From contig NZ_CP102251.1 of NCBI RefSeq assembly GCF_025145285.1, positions 2,170,001 to 2,234,000 on the forward strand: DNA of 64,000 bases, written 5' to 3'. The translations under genes were made by a program, and so were the position numbers. The notes under the pieces are model-generated. The model was given only the letters and a program-made list of their open reading frames with translations, ran no database searches and was not told where the DNA came from. This stretch comes from Alistipes onderdonkii (GTDB lineage Bacteria; Bacteroidota; Bacteroidia; Bacteroidales; Rikenellaceae). Positions 20,501 through 29,337 of this stretch are shown here, piece after piece. Within the stretch, counting starts at the first letter, position 1; each line of letters begins with the position of its first letter.

Positions 20501-21176
20501 TGTCCTGCAGGTACTTGCTGTGGCTGAGGTCTTCGTAACGCCACTTGGTCGTATAGTTGTGCGCGTCCATCACGGCCATGATACGGGAGCCGTCGACGCC
20601 CTGCCACAAGCCGATCTCGAACGGAATCTTGCTCGTACCGTGGAACGGGCGGTGCCGCCACATGAGTTTCTGAGTCGAGAAACCGATAAGACCGCTGTGG
20701 GCCGCGATCGTCGGAAGCGTCCACCCGAAACCGAAGCAGTCCGGAAGGAAGATGTCCGTGCCTTCGACCCCGAATTCCCGGCGGTAGAAGTGCTGCCCGT
20801 ACAGGATATTGCGCGTGAAGGACTCCGCAGAAGGGATGTTCGGATCCGTCGCGTCCCACGTGCTGCCCGTGACATGCCAGCGCCCCTCGCGGATGTAACG
20901 CTTGATCAACTCGTACTGGTGGGGGTAGTACTCCTTCATCCACTGGTACTTGATGCCCCCTTCGAAATTGAATACATAATCCGGGTAGGTGCCCAAGAGG
21001 AACAGGTTCTGATCCAGCGTCTTTGGAATGTACTCACGGATCGAACGCTGCACATCCCAGTTCCACTGGGAATCAAAATGGGCGTTCGAGACTAAATAGG
21101 CCCGAACTCTATCCTGTGAAAAGGCGTCTATACATATGAACAGTAATAATACAACGGGAAGAATTTTTTTCATCAT
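17583..21176 (-). CDS. GH38 alpha-mannosidase with C-terminal discoidin-like domain
   Basis: 1197 aa with a signal peptide. The GH38 N-terminal metal site is visible as SNAHFDSQWNWD (about residues 29-40), followed by GSTWDATDPNIPSAES with the expected catalytic Asp region and FLPDCFGFGWTLP. Beta-rich middle and C-terminal mannosidase domains follow, and the last about 140 residues are an F5/8-type domain (LGVDLGRETTIRGWYV). It would remove alpha-mannose from glycans. Its codon use is visibly more GC-rich than that of neighbouring PUL genes; this leaves a 1094-codon open frame on the opposite strand, which is a shadow. It heads the susCD operon, with a -7 element at 21249-21256. Confidence 0.92.
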   Translation of the reverse strand: MMKKILPVVLLLFICIDAFSQDRVRAYLVSNAHFDSQWNWDVQRSIREYIPKTLDQNLFLLGTYPDYVFNFEGGIKYQWMKEYYPHQYELIKRYIREGRWHVTGSTWDATDPNIPSAESFTRNILYGQHFYRREFGVEGTDIFLPDCFGFGWTLPTIAAHSGLIGFSTQKLMWRHRPFHGTSKIPFEIGLWQGVDGSRIMAVMDAHNYTTKWRYEDLSHSKYLQDIAQSNPLNAVYHYYGTGDTGGAPTIESVRALELGLQGDGPVEIISATSDRLYKDYLPYSSHPELPVWNGELLMDVHATGCYTSQAAMKLYNRRNEQLADAAERSAVAADWLGAVPYPREVLTEAWKRFIWHQFHDDLTGTSLPRAYEFSWNDELISLKQFGDVLTTSVGAVSRGLDTDVKGLPVVLYNAAGFEVSDVVEVTLPLEGSKFTVYDDKGVRVPSQVLGTQQGQTRLLVEATVPAAGYAVYDIRKGGQPKAPAIKAGAWGLENSVYKLTLDANGDISSIVDKRHGRELVAAGKSIRLAFFPQNESYSWPAWEILKKTVDASPQAITGEVKVTVAEEGPLRASVCVERTLGDSRFRQWITLREGAQADRIDLVNDIDWQSSNALLKAEFPLSVSNPEAVYDLGVGSVARGNNTATAYEVYAQQWADLTDADGSYGVSVLNDSKYGWDKPADNTLRLTLLHTPATKGGYAYQNKQDFGHHTFTYSIVGHAGDYRAGGAVRKAEVLNQPLRAFVAPRHGGVLGRSFSLASSQNPNVALRALKQAEDSDEYVVRFYETSGLGSQQAVVGFAAQIVDARELNGVEDVVGDAEFCGRELRFEVGPFGMKTFRVKLAKPVRALTPAAEAAVELPYNVKTASYNPFRSDANFDGKGCSYAAELLPSRIVYGGVGFEMGDPAAENGVKCRRDTIDLPRGRYGKLYLLAASTMNDTQAVFTVDGKEHTALVPYYGGFIGQWGHTGHTEPYLKDAQVAFVGTHKHDMIRNEDRPYEFTYMFRIGLDIPEGARQLVLPDDPRIVVFAATVAEDPAGGIGAACDLLRVQLPVKGADASQAGRRNLLYGKPVVERSGEVNASERAECATDEDVSTKWCDYSDAKPKLLGVDLGRETTIRGWYVMHAALEALDYITKEYSLQVRRSPGEEWKTVDTVYDNTALETDRVLPQPVTARYVRLVVSKPDQSEGNTARIYEFEVY

Positions 21177-21469
21177 ATAGGTTTAAGATTTTCGGTAGTC
21201 GGTTGGGAAGGGGCAGAATTCTGTTTCAGAGCCAAGGAATTGCTTTGTCAAATATATGCAGAGTAAAATTCAATAATTATTACTGTCGGTAAAAAGGGTC
21301 GGAGAATGCACTGATGTTTACTACTTTGACACAATTGTTTACAAGGTGAAGTCGTGCTTGGAATCTGTGTTGATGTTATTTCCGTGAAATGAGGCATGTT
21401 CGGAAGGCTGCCACATGAAGAGCTTTATATCGAACGAGACTTTTTTCATGCAGGGAGTGTTGTAGTATG
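21177..21469. other. Intergenic region upstream of GH38/SusCD operon
   Basis: 293 bp between the GH38 start and the regulator stop. It holds a -7 element on the minus strand (21249-21256) and is AT-rich. As the only sizeable gap upstream of the susCD operon, it is the likely place for regulator binding sites, but no repeat convincing enough to name an operator was seen. Confidence 0.5.
21249..21256 (-). promoter_or_regulatory. Bacteroidetes -7 promoter element for GH38-susCD operon
   Basis: Minus-strand TATATTTG matches the TAnnTTTG consensus. It would give a leader of roughly 65 nt before the GH38 ATG. No TTTG at the ideal -33 spacing, which is common for regulator-dependent PUL promoters. 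Confidence 0.5.
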
Positions 21470-23437
21470 TCATCCAATGCTGTTCCGGTCGCGGTATTCC
21501 TTGGGAGTGCAGTTGTACTTTTTTGCGAATGCCTTGTAGAAACTGACCCGGTTGGAGAAGCCGGATTTAAAGACGACCTCGTCGATCGTGAGCCGCGATT
21601 TGATCAATAGATCGCACGCCACCACAAGCCGGCATTCGCGGATCAGGCTGCTGATGCCGATACCCTTGATCTCTTCGACCTGTCGGTAGAGTTTGCGCAC
21701 GCCCATGTTCATCTGGGTGGCAATGAATTCAGCCGACAGTTTGTCGTTTTCGATATTCTTGTTGATAATGTCGACGATTTCTTTGTACAGTTTACGGTGT
21801 GACTTGTGGATCAGCTTGCCGTCCACAAGTTCGAAGGCACTGATCTTGGAGGCGAAATACGCTTTGAGTGCTTCTTTACGTTTGAGTAGCTTTTCGACCG
21901 AAGTGCGGAGAAAATCGACGTTGAAGGGCATGGTGACGTATAGTTCGGCGCCTGCATTGAGGGCTGCTATCTGATCTTCGATCTCGTGTTTAGCGGAAAT
22001 CATGATCAATGGGATGTGCGACCGATCAGGATTCGACTTGATGCGCCTAGTGAAATCCAGTGTGTTGAAATTTGACATCATGTAGTTGCATAGGATAATG
22101 TCTGGAATGTTATCGCAGAATACCGAGTCGGTTTCTGGGATACAATCGAAGCATATGACGTTGAATTTGTCGGAAAAAAGATCGGTCATGAACCACAGGA
22201 GCTCGTGTTCATTGTCGATGACCACCATGGTGAGCTTTGAGTCGTCGAAGGGAGTGCTCGGAAGACGGATGGGAGTTGCCTGTGTATCGGCTTTTGGTAT
22301 GAGTTGTTCCTTCTCACTATGATTGGCGGGGGTGGAATTTGCTGTCGCCTCCGATGCAGGCAGGGTAACACGGAAATGTGTCCATTTGTCGGAAGTGTCT
22401 ATCTGCACATCCCCTCCGAGGATATGAATCAGGCTATACGATATGGCAAGTGCGAGCTGATCTCTCGAATTCAACTCCGCGTCAGGATTATGCTCGAGGT
22501 TGTCGAGCATGCGGTAGCGATCCGGCAAGTGGGGCAGGTTGCCTTCGCTGATTTTCCTGCCGGTATAGGAGATTGTGATGTTCAGCAGTTCGTTCGTCGT
22601 GTCGATGCAGAGTTTTACGATGCCGCCGTGTTCGGTATATTTTATGGCGACGGCCAGGGAGTTGTTCAGGATCGTGACGATGAAACTGCTGTCCGAGTTC
22701 CGGCATACCTTTGCTGGAATATTTGCTTCGAGCCTGATATTAAGGCCTACTGCCATTTCCGAGAATGCTTCGAGGATGCTTTGGGCAATTCCAGAGATGT
22801 CGACAGCGGTGATTTTTGGCGTCTTGTGTCCCGTTTCTACCCGCCGGAATTCGAGCAAATCCGTAATGAGTGAGTTCAGGCGTTCGGCATTGTTTTTTAT
22901 CAGTCCAGCGTAGCGTAGGGTCGGCTGGTCGAGATGCTTTATCCTGAGTATCCGATTGACGGGGGCATATATCAGTGAGAGCGGCGTACAGAATTCATGC
23001 GCGATATTGGTGAAGAAATTGAGTTTAGATTCGTAGACTTCCTCCTTGTGCTGCTGTTCCAGTTGCTGCATGATTGCATCGTGATGTCGCTGGCTTCGCT
23101 TCATCAAATAGTGAATGAAAAGTCCGATACAGCTCAGAATGAAGATGAAATATAGGCTTTTGGCTCCGTTCGAGAAATACCATGGCGGTCTGATCCTTAT
23201 CTGTAGAGTTGCCGTGCGGCTCTCGCGGTTTGTGGCACAATTGTAGTATTTGACTAGCAGTGTATAGGTACCGGGACTGATGTTGGCGAACGAAACCGTA
23301 TTCGAACTCCCGTTGTTGATCCACTGGTCGTTGCCTCCTTCTAATTTATAGTAATATTGCTGGTTATTGCCGTTAAGATAGTCGATCGCCCTGAACGAGA
23401 TCGAGAAAACATTCTGGTCGTGGTTCAGCTCCAGCAA
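21470..23437 (-). CDS. Hybrid two-component regulator, C-terminal part (kinase-like, receiver-like, AraC HTH), frameshifted from the gene above
   Basis: 655 codons continuing the propeller gene at 23425 in another frame. Its first codon in this frame is TTG, with no ATG, which fits a split single gene. Order: Y_Y_Y domain, one transmembrane helix (SLYFIFILSCIGLFIHYLMK), HisKA (FFTNIAHEFCTPLSLI), ATPase-like domain, receiver-like domain and an AraC-type HTH at the C-terminus. Several key residues are missing. The ATPase N-box Asn is replaced (NSLAVAIKYT), the G1 box reads YTGRKI, the receiver phospho-acceptor Asp is Asn (IILCNYMMSN) and the switch Lys is Met (VTMPFNVD). The HTH looks intact. 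It is likely the local PUL regulator, but conventional phosphorelay appears lost. Confidence 0.8.
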   Translation of the reverse strand: MLELNHDQNVFSISFRAIDYLNGNNQQYYYKLEGGNDQWINNGSSNTVSFANISPGTYTLLVKYYNCATNRESRTATLQIRIRPPWYFSNGAKSLYFIFILSCIGLFIHYLMKRSQRHHDAIMQQLEQQHKEEVYESKLNFFTNIAHEFCTPLSLIYAPVNRILRIKHLDQPTLRYAGLIKNNAERLNSLITDLLEFRRVETGHKTPKITAVDISGIAQSILEAFSEMAVGLNIRLEANIPAKVCRNSDSSFIVTILNNSLAVAIKYTEHGGIVKLCIDTTNELLNITISYTGRKISEGNLPHLPDRYRMLDNLEHNPDAELNSRDQLALAISYSLIHILGGDVQIDTSDKWTHFRVTLPASEATANSTPANHSEKEQLIPKADTQATPIRLPSTPFDDSKLTMVVIDNEHELLWFMTDLFSDKFNVICFDCIPETDSVFCDNIPDIILCNYMMSNFNTLDFTRRIKSNPDRSHIPLIMISAKHEIEDQIAALNAGAELYVTMPFNVDFLRTSVEKLLKRKEALKAYFASKISAFELVDGKLIHKSHRKLYKEIVDIINKNIENDKLSAEFIATQMNMGVRKLYRQVEEIKGIGISSLIRECRLVVACDLLIKSRLTIDEVVFKSGFSNRVSFYKAFAKKYNCTPKEYRDRNSIG

Positions 23438-25506
23438 TCCCGAAGTGCGAAATTCCCCCCCCCACCAAAAAACTCTTCGGGGGCATAGTCCACGCCGAGG
23501 ACTGAGAGCCTGTCAAACTGGATGTCGGGCATGTGGATGCTTGGTTTGCTCTTGGCGTTTTCTCGGATGGTTATGAATCCGTTTACACCTCCGAACATGA
23601 CGTATTCGCCATCTTCGGTACGGTATTGGGCTGCGTCGCTGAACTCCGAAATATTCAGTCCGGACTGTACTCCGAACGTGAAGGCGAGGCGGGTGCGAGA
23701 GTCGAAATTGATAAGCCCGTGGTTGGTTGCCAGCCAGAAGCGGTTTTTACCTGTCTTTATAATGCCTCGGATCATGTTCTCGGGGAACCCGTTGGTGCGG
23801 TTTAGCAGTTCGTACTCTCCGTCGGGATGATAGATGACCAGTCCTAATCCGGTGCCGAACAGGTAGTTCCCGTCGTCATCTTTGGAAATGCAGAAGATGT
23901 CGTTCACGGTTTCGTTGGGTATTCTGGAGTCGAAGCGTAGCATCGAGTATGAGTCGTCACGCGTGTCTATCTTCATGACTCCTTTTCCCCGGTTTGCGAC
24001 GAAGAGGTAGTCTCCATCCGGATAGAGCGAAAAGCAGAGGTTGGAGTAGATGTCACCGCCGTCCAGGACGAAGTGCTTCACGACTGTGAGTGTTGGTAAG
24101 CCGTCGCGCCAACTGATTTTCGCCTTGTAGACCCCCATGATGACGCTGGCGATCCACAGGTAGTTATCTTGTTGGTAGATGTCATGCACGAACCGGATTG
24201 GTTCCCCGTTGCACATGAACGGGAGACGTTTGATAGTGCGGGTGCGATAGGAGTAATAGTTCAGCCCTTCATGATGGCCAATCCAAAGGATGTCATTGTC
24301 GCCCGGTTCGAAGGCAAATACTCGGTTGTCGGTGAGGCGGCTGTCAGAAGCCGTGAAGTGCGTGAAGTGCGCATGGCGCAGATCGGTGAGGGGTGTATAA
24401 TCGTCTATCTTGACGATCCCATCGCCTTTGTACCCGATCCACAGGTCGCCTTTTTCCAGTTGCATGCACCGCACGGGACGGCCTAGCAATTTGCTGATGT
24501 CGGATGAGAAAGTGGATGAGATCGAGTATTCGTCGTCGGAATAAGCGTAGACTCCCTTGCCGTCGGACGCGATCCAGATGATATCCTGATACCTGTCTTT
24601 CATAAGGGTGCAGACTCCGCAGTTTATTGGGATTTCTTCCCAGCGTTCTACCCCGGAAGAAATGTTGAGCGTCCAAATGCCCCCCGTTTTGAACCCGATG
24701 AAATAATCACCGGCAAACCGGACGACGGCTTGCACGGAGCCATGTTTTGCAAACTGTGTCAGCGAGGTGATCTGCTCAGCATTTTTGCTGCGGTAATCGA
24801 ATTGGAAGAGGGTGAGGTTAGCATCAACGAAGAAAATGTCGTCACCATCGGTTTTGCAGATTTCGATCTCGGCCGTGTGTTTGTAGCGATAGGAGAGATT
24901 CACGCGTGGAACGTTTTTCTCGTACGAAATGCGGTATCCTGCGATGTCACCGTTTTTATGAAAGAGTGTCATTTCATCGTTTGGTGTGATGACCATGTTT
25001 ACGATTGAGTCGGCTGCCAACCCGACATCTTTCATTTCGTGGCACACATCGTCCTCGGAAAGGAAATAGAACAGCCGGTGATCCGTCGGTATGACGAATA
25101 ACGTATTCCGGGAATCCTTGTCCAAGCAGAGGTTTTTACTGAAATTCTTATAGGTAATCAATCGGTTCCGGTATTTGTCGTATCGGTCAAGTCCATAGAG
25201 CGTAGCAGCCCACAGTTGGCCATCTTGGGTTTCGATGAGCTGTTCCACCACACTTCCCGAAAGTTCTTTCTTGTCCCGGTCGTAAAGGAATGGACGCACC
25301 TCTCGTCCATTGTAGGAATTGATCCCGTCTATCGTTCCGATCCATAATAATCCACTCCTATCCTGGCAAAGGCTGACCACACAACTATTTGATAATTTGT
25401 CCTTGTCGAATATCTGGCGTAAAGTATAGGCATGGGAAAGACTGAATGATACAAGTGATGGCAGTGCAAAAATGATAAATCGAAGTGTTGTGTAAACCTT
25501 TTTCAT
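23425..25506 (-). CDS. Hybrid two-component regulator, N-terminal sensor part (two-component propeller), ends at frameshift
   Basis: 693 aa with a signal peptide, then repeated propeller motifs (LCQDRSGLLWIGTIDGINSY, EPGDNDILWIGHHEGLNYY, LFGTGLGLVIY), forming the periplasmic double beta-propeller of hybrid two-component systems. The frame runs through a G9 tract and stops 8 codons later (ending RDCWS). With ten or seven G in the tract it would read on as EFRTSGLLELNHDQNVFS into the Y_Y_Y domain, restoring a protein of about 1345 aa. So this is one gene interrupted by a frameshift, a slippage-prone site or an assembly error. Ligand would be an oligosaccharide of the PUL substrate. Confidence 0.85.
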   Translation of the reverse strand: MKKVYTTLRFIIFALPSLVSFSLSHAYTLRQIFDKDKLSNSCVVSLCQDRSGLLWIGTIDGINSYNGREVRPFLYDRDKKELSGSVVEQLIETQDGQLWAATLYGLDRYDKYRNRLITYKNFSKNLCLDKDSRNTLFVIPTDHRLFYFLSEDDVCHEMKDVGLAADSIVNMVITPNDEMTLFHKNGDIAGYRISYEKNVPRVNLSYRYKHTAEIEICKTDGDDIFFVDANLTLFQFDYRSKNAEQITSLTQFAKHGSVQAVVRFAGDYFIGFKTGGIWTLNISSGVERWEEIPINCGVCTLMKDRYQDIIWIASDGKGVYAYSDDEYSISSTFSSDISKLLGRPVRCMQLEKGDLWIGYKGDGIVKIDDYTPLTDLRHAHFTHFTASDSRLTDNRVFAFEPGDNDILWIGHHEGLNYYSYRTRTIKRLPFMCNGEPIRFVHDIYQQDNYLWIASVIMGVYKAKISWRDGLPTLTVVKHFVLDGGDIYSNLCFSLYPDGDYLFVANRGKGVMKIDTRDDSYSMLRFDSRIPNETVNDIFCISKDDDGNYLFGTGLGLVIYHPDGEYELLNRTNGFPENMIRGIIKTGKNRFWLATNHGLINFDSRTRLAFTFGVQSGLNISEFSDAAQYRTEDGEYVMFGGVNGFITIRENAKSKPSIHMPDIQFDRLSVLGVDYAPEEFFGGGGNFALRDCWS
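23455..23463 (-). repeat. G9 homopolymer at the regulator frameshift
   Basis: Nine C on the plus strand, hence nine G in the coding strand. The reading frame of the regulator is broken exactly here. Ten or seven G restore it. Confidence 0.9.
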
Positions 25507-25620
25507 CGTATGAGGTAGATTTTAAGAGGGGTGCGCAAATGTCAGAACTAAAATAATAAATATTTCAGTTGTTTCAAAATCGGTTCTGTGGATTCCAAGG
25601 GGCCTCTTTCCGTAACAGGA

Positions 25621-25653
25621 TAAAGAGCGTCCTGTGATCAAGGACGCTCTTTA
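25621..25653 (-). terminator. Terminator-like hairpin after the upstream GH106-like gene
   Basis: A 13-bp perfect inverted repeat (TAAAGAGCGTCCT, 25621-25633, with 25641-25653) and a 7-nt loop, located between the GH106-like stop at 25763 and the regulator start at 25506. The T-tract is short, so it is a weaker terminator than others in the window. Confidence 0.6.
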
Positions 25654-25762
25654 TGAAGCGGATGAAAGGGGTATGTGATCGCAGTGGCGGCTTTGCGGAA
25701 TATCCGGGAGTGCAGGAAGGCCTAGAGGGGACGGCTTTGCCGTTACAGTGTTTCCAAGCAGC

Positions 25763-28700
25763 CTATTCGCAGATCGAAAGCATGACGGGCCCCATTAGCC
25801 CGGTTTCCTGTAACGTCGCATTCGCCGGAGGCCCACTGATCGTCCACGTCAGGCGCCTTTCCTCCGATTGCCCGGCGTCATACACCAAGCGGTTGTACCA
25901 GGTGCCTGTAACCTCCACCTTCAGTTCGTTGCAGCCCTCGTTGACGGCTTCCGTAATGTCCAACTCATAGGGGGCTGTCCACAAGGTGCGTAATTTCCGG
26001 CCGTTGACGGACACTGCTGCGATCATGTCTACGCGTCCTAGGTCGAGGTGGTATTTGCAGCCCGCCTGTTTCGTGCCAATGTCGAATGTGGTCGTGTAAG
26101 TAGCTGTGCCAGAGAATGCCTTACCCTCATCGTTTGCAGCGAGCTCTTTCCAAGGCTTTAACTCATTCACTACCAGTGTTTCGGGTATACCCCACCCTTC
26201 GGGGAAATTTATCGTCCAAGGAGTGTTGAGCAGAAGTGATTGTGTCGGTTTGCAGGTTGTCGCCGAGGGGACTGTTATGTCGGAGTCCTTGCGGAAGACC
26301 ACAAAGCAAGAGCCTGCTTGTGGCAGCCTAAGCGTTACTTCTGTGCGCTCCCCATTGTGGATAGCGACGGCTGGGGTGACACTGCCGGTTACTGGATCCC
26401 AGATTTCGGCCTGTCCGGTGTTGCGAAAATCGAGCGTACCCGAGAATCCGGTGCCCGTCGGTGCACAGATATAATACCAGTCAGCTCCTTCGATGTGGCG
26501 GTGTAACCATCGTGCACCCATGCCTGTTACGTCGGGTTGCAGTCCGAGTGTTTCCAGTGCTTCGCTAAGCGGAGTACCGGAGATAACCGTTCCTTTACCG
26601 ACCTTGCGGATACCGGGTGAGGCTTTGCCCCAGATATTCTTTACAGCTTTGTCAAAGCGTTTCTGTGCATTGCCTGATTCGTTCAGGGTTGCTAGGCCTG
26701 TAGGGGCGTTCCCGACGATGACGGCACCCTGCCGAACCAGATCGTAAAGTTTTTCGAGTGTCTCGGGCATCAGTCGCGGGATGTCAGGTAGCCAAAGCAG
26801 TCGGTATGTGATGCCCTCTGGTGTCACGATCATTCCGTCACGTACGGAGAGTCGGTTGAGTAGGATGTCGTGGTTACAGTAGTCGTATTTGAAGCCTTCT
26901 GGGAAAGGAAAACGTTGGTCGGGTTTGTGGTCGAATTCGTCGCCCAAGTACCACAGTACGTCAGAGACAGGTTTTCCGCGCTCCAGCAGGTAGCTGCAGC
27001 GAGCTAGGTAGGTGGTGAATTCAGGCATGTGCTTCCACCATGTCTGCCCGCGCAGGAACGGTGTGCCGATATTGGAGCCGAATGAGGTGCCCGGCGGAAG
27101 GAAGTCGGTGCGTGGGTTGTGCGTGTAGGTATGTAGCACATTGTGGGTCACGCCCTCTATGGCATTCTGGTTGGCAACTTCGCGCATACGGCTCAGGTGT
27201 TCGTCCCACGTCAGCTGGAATGATGTGAATGACTCTGCAGCTACGCGTGGTTTGCCATAGAGGCGGGCGGCCGATGCAGTAGGTTTAATAGGTTTGAAAT
27301 TGATTGAGCCGACGAACGTGTCCGACGGATGGCGCCAGAATTCACACATGGGGACATCTGCATATTTATAGTATTCGAGAATATCGCCCGGAAGGATATC
27401 ACCAAAGGCGGTCTCGAAAGCCAACGTAAGCCCATTGGCGTGAGCGTTATGCGCCATTCCGCCAAAGAATTTTTCGGTGGCCAGGCTGCTAATAGTTGCG
27501 CGCCAGTCCCGTAGAAAGCGTGTCGTGGTTTCGTGATCCTTCACAACATACCCGAAGATTGCCGGGAGCCATTGTCGGAGAGGGTAGCCTGCCAATTGCT
27601 CGAACTCCTGTTCCATGTTGGCCGTCCATGTTTGGGTTTTGCACTCCCAACTATCCATGAGCATGCCGTCGAGCATACCTCCATATAAGGGGCCGTTTGG
27701 GCCGATGAGTCTCCCAATATAGCCTGCGAATTGGGCGTCGGCACCTTCACTGGAGAATTTGTCGCACTCCCAGCCGGTACCTTCGGCTGGTGCTGGCCCG
27801 TTTTTCATACCCGTATTCACGTGTCCGATGCGAAGTATCGTCCAGTTACCCTCTGGTGCATTCCACGATAGATTGCCTTTTGTATCCATGGCATCCGAGA
27901 GGTCAATGATTCGGGCGGGGTCTATAAAGGCTTCTTTCGCCTGCTCGGGATGCTGTCCTCTGATTAGGCTGCGCAGAGTCCAGCCTGCTTCGGCCTCCCA
28001 ATTGTCTTTGACCGCAGCGGAAGAAAGGCGTAGGCGTCCGATCCCCATGGTGTGACGATTATTGATGGAGATGCGGTAGGTGTTGACCCCATCGATGTCG
28101 GAGCAGGCTAGGCTGATGGGAGATTCATCCTGCCAGTTACTTTGGGGGATTTGCAGGGAGCGTATTTTACGGGTAGAACCATCAGGCATAACGGCTTCGA
28201 TATTCACCGAAATGCCTGGTTCGTAGCACATGATGGTATTGAACCCATTGATGCTCGAAAATTCAATCGTGCGCAACTTTGTAGCTTCGGGGAAAGTAAC
28301 TTCAACCCAGTTAGGTTGCCCCTCGCGTGCCGGGGCTAGGTGGACGACTGCTCCAAGGGTGCCAGTGATGAGTTCTTTCCATGGGAGGTCGTTGCGGTTG
28401 CTGCGTACGGAGGCGGGCATAAGGGGTGAGCCAGTGTCGTCCTGCGGCGTGGGGAATGCGAGGACAGCCACATCGCGGTAGTCCCTCCACTCCTCTTCGC
28501 TCGGTTGCGGCCGAGGCAGTTTCCAGACGACGGGTTTCCCGCCCGTAATGTCGGTGCGGCTCCACGTCAGGTGGCGCATGGCATTGGCGGGTTCGATCCA
28601 AGGGCCACCTGCCAGTGCCCAGCCTGGGCAGACCAGCATCGTGAACCGCAGTCCGAGCCGCTGGCATTCCTTAGCCGTGTGGTGGACTGCGTCGTCCCAC

Positions 28701-29029
28701 GATTCGCTCAGACAGGCGATTTGGGGCTCGACGCCGGGCCACGGGCCGCCGAACTGACCGTGGAAAAGTTGGATGCCTGTTATTCCGGCGGCGGCAATAG
28801 CTTCGAGGTCGGCTGTAATGCCCTCTTTGGAGACATTGCCACCTATATAATGGAACCATGTCTCCGGGTGGTAGACTTTGGGCGGGGTAAGAAATTTCTT
28901 CGTATCGGCCTTTCCGAACGGACTGTCAAGCTCGGTGCGCGGCGGAACTGCTGGAACCTGGGCCTGCAAGGCTGAAATGCCGCACAAGATGGCCAGTGTC
29001 AGTAAGATTCTGGTTGTATTTTTACCCAT
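25763..29029 (-). CDS. GH106-like alpha-L-rhamnosidase family protein (PUL enzyme 2)
   Basis: 1088 aa with signal peptide (ends about ALQAQ). The layout matches the enzyme at 1959: WFHYIGGNVSKEGITADLEA near residue 57, AAGITGIQLFHGQFGGPWPG, LVCPGWALAGGPWIEPANA and a C-terminal galactose-binding-like domain (CKYHLDLGRVDMIAAVSVNG). The two are clearly homologous but diverged, so they probably cut different rhamnosyl linkages or positions. It lies upstream of the regulator and is separated from it by a hairpin, so it may be its own transcription unit within the PUL. Confidence 0.85.
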   Translation of the reverse strand: MGKNTTRILLTLAILCGISALQAQVPAVPPRTELDSPFGKADTKKFLTPPKVYHPETWFHYIGGNVSKEGITADLEAIAAAGITGIQLFHGQFGGPWPGVEPQIACLSESWDDAVHHTAKECQRLGLRFTMLVCPGWALAGGPWIEPANAMRHLTWSRTDITGGKPVVWKLPRPQPSEEEWRDYRDVAVLAFPTPQDDTGSPLMPASVRSNRNDLPWKELITGTLGAVVHLAPAREGQPNWVEVTFPEATKLRTIEFSSINGFNTIMCYEPGISVNIEAVMPDGSTRKIRSLQIPQSNWQDESPISLACSDIDGVNTYRISINNRHTMGIGRLRLSSAAVKDNWEAEAGWTLRSLIRGQHPEQAKEAFIDPARIIDLSDAMDTKGNLSWNAPEGNWTILRIGHVNTGMKNGPAPAEGTGWECDKFSSEGADAQFAGYIGRLIGPNGPLYGGMLDGMLMDSWECKTQTWTANMEQEFEQLAGYPLRQWLPAIFGYVVKDHETTTRFLRDWRATISSLATEKFFGGMAHNAHANGLTLAFETAFGDILPGDILEYYKYADVPMCEFWRHPSDTFVGSINFKPIKPTASAARLYGKPRVAAESFTSFQLTWDEHLSRMREVANQNAIEGVTHNVLHTYTHNPRTDFLPPGTSFGSNIGTPFLRGQTWWKHMPEFTTYLARCSYLLERGKPVSDVLWYLGDEFDHKPDQRFPFPEGFKYDYCNHDILLNRLSVRDGMIVTPEGITYRLLWLPDIPRLMPETLEKLYDLVRQGAVIVGNAPTGLATLNESGNAQKRFDKAVKNIWGKASPGIRKVGKGTVISGTPLSEALETLGLQPDVTGMGARWLHRHIEGADWYYICAPTGTGFSGTLDFRNTGQAEIWDPVTGSVTPAVAIHNGERTEVTLRLPQAGSCFVVFRKDSDITVPSATTCKPTQSLLLNTPWTINFPEGWGIPETLVVNELKPWKELAANDEGKAFSGTATYTTTFDIGTKQAGCKYHLDLGRVDMIAAVSVNGRKLRTLWTAPYELDITEAVNEGCNELKVEVTGTWYNRLVYDAGQSEERRLTWTISGPPANATLQETGLMGPVMLSICE

Positions 29030-29337
29030 TTTGACAAGATTTATGGAAACTGTTTGGAATACATAATTAGCAAAAAAATCTCTGTAAAATGTACGCCGGG
29101 GTGTAAATCTGGCTTACTGGCGCGAATGTTTATTATTTTGGCAGGAATATTTACTGAACGCATGGCGTAGTTGCAGGTTGCAACTTGCCAGAATGTTGGT
29201 ATAATTCCATGATAAAGTGTTTTATTCGCGGTTTCATAAAGTTGTGTAACAATGGGGCAGATGCTGTGTTGAGGTTTGGGTCGGGTTAGGTTTTGGAAAG
29301 ACGGAATGACGATGCCGGGCGGTTCTTGTAGGGAAAC
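29030..29337. other. Gene-free spacer between the PUL and the ribosomal protein operon
   Basis: About 300 bp, AT-rich next to the GH106-like start and mixed after that. I see no convincing TAnnTTTG element, RNA gene or repeat. It presumably holds the promoter of the upstream GH106-like gene. Confidence 0.4.

Noticed and set aside
17811..21095. 1094-codon open frame on the plus strand, opposite the GH38 gene
   Set aside because: It is antisense to a clear GH38 gene, has low-complexity Arg/Gly/His-rich composition and no recognisable domain; high GC3 in GH38 explains the absence of stops.
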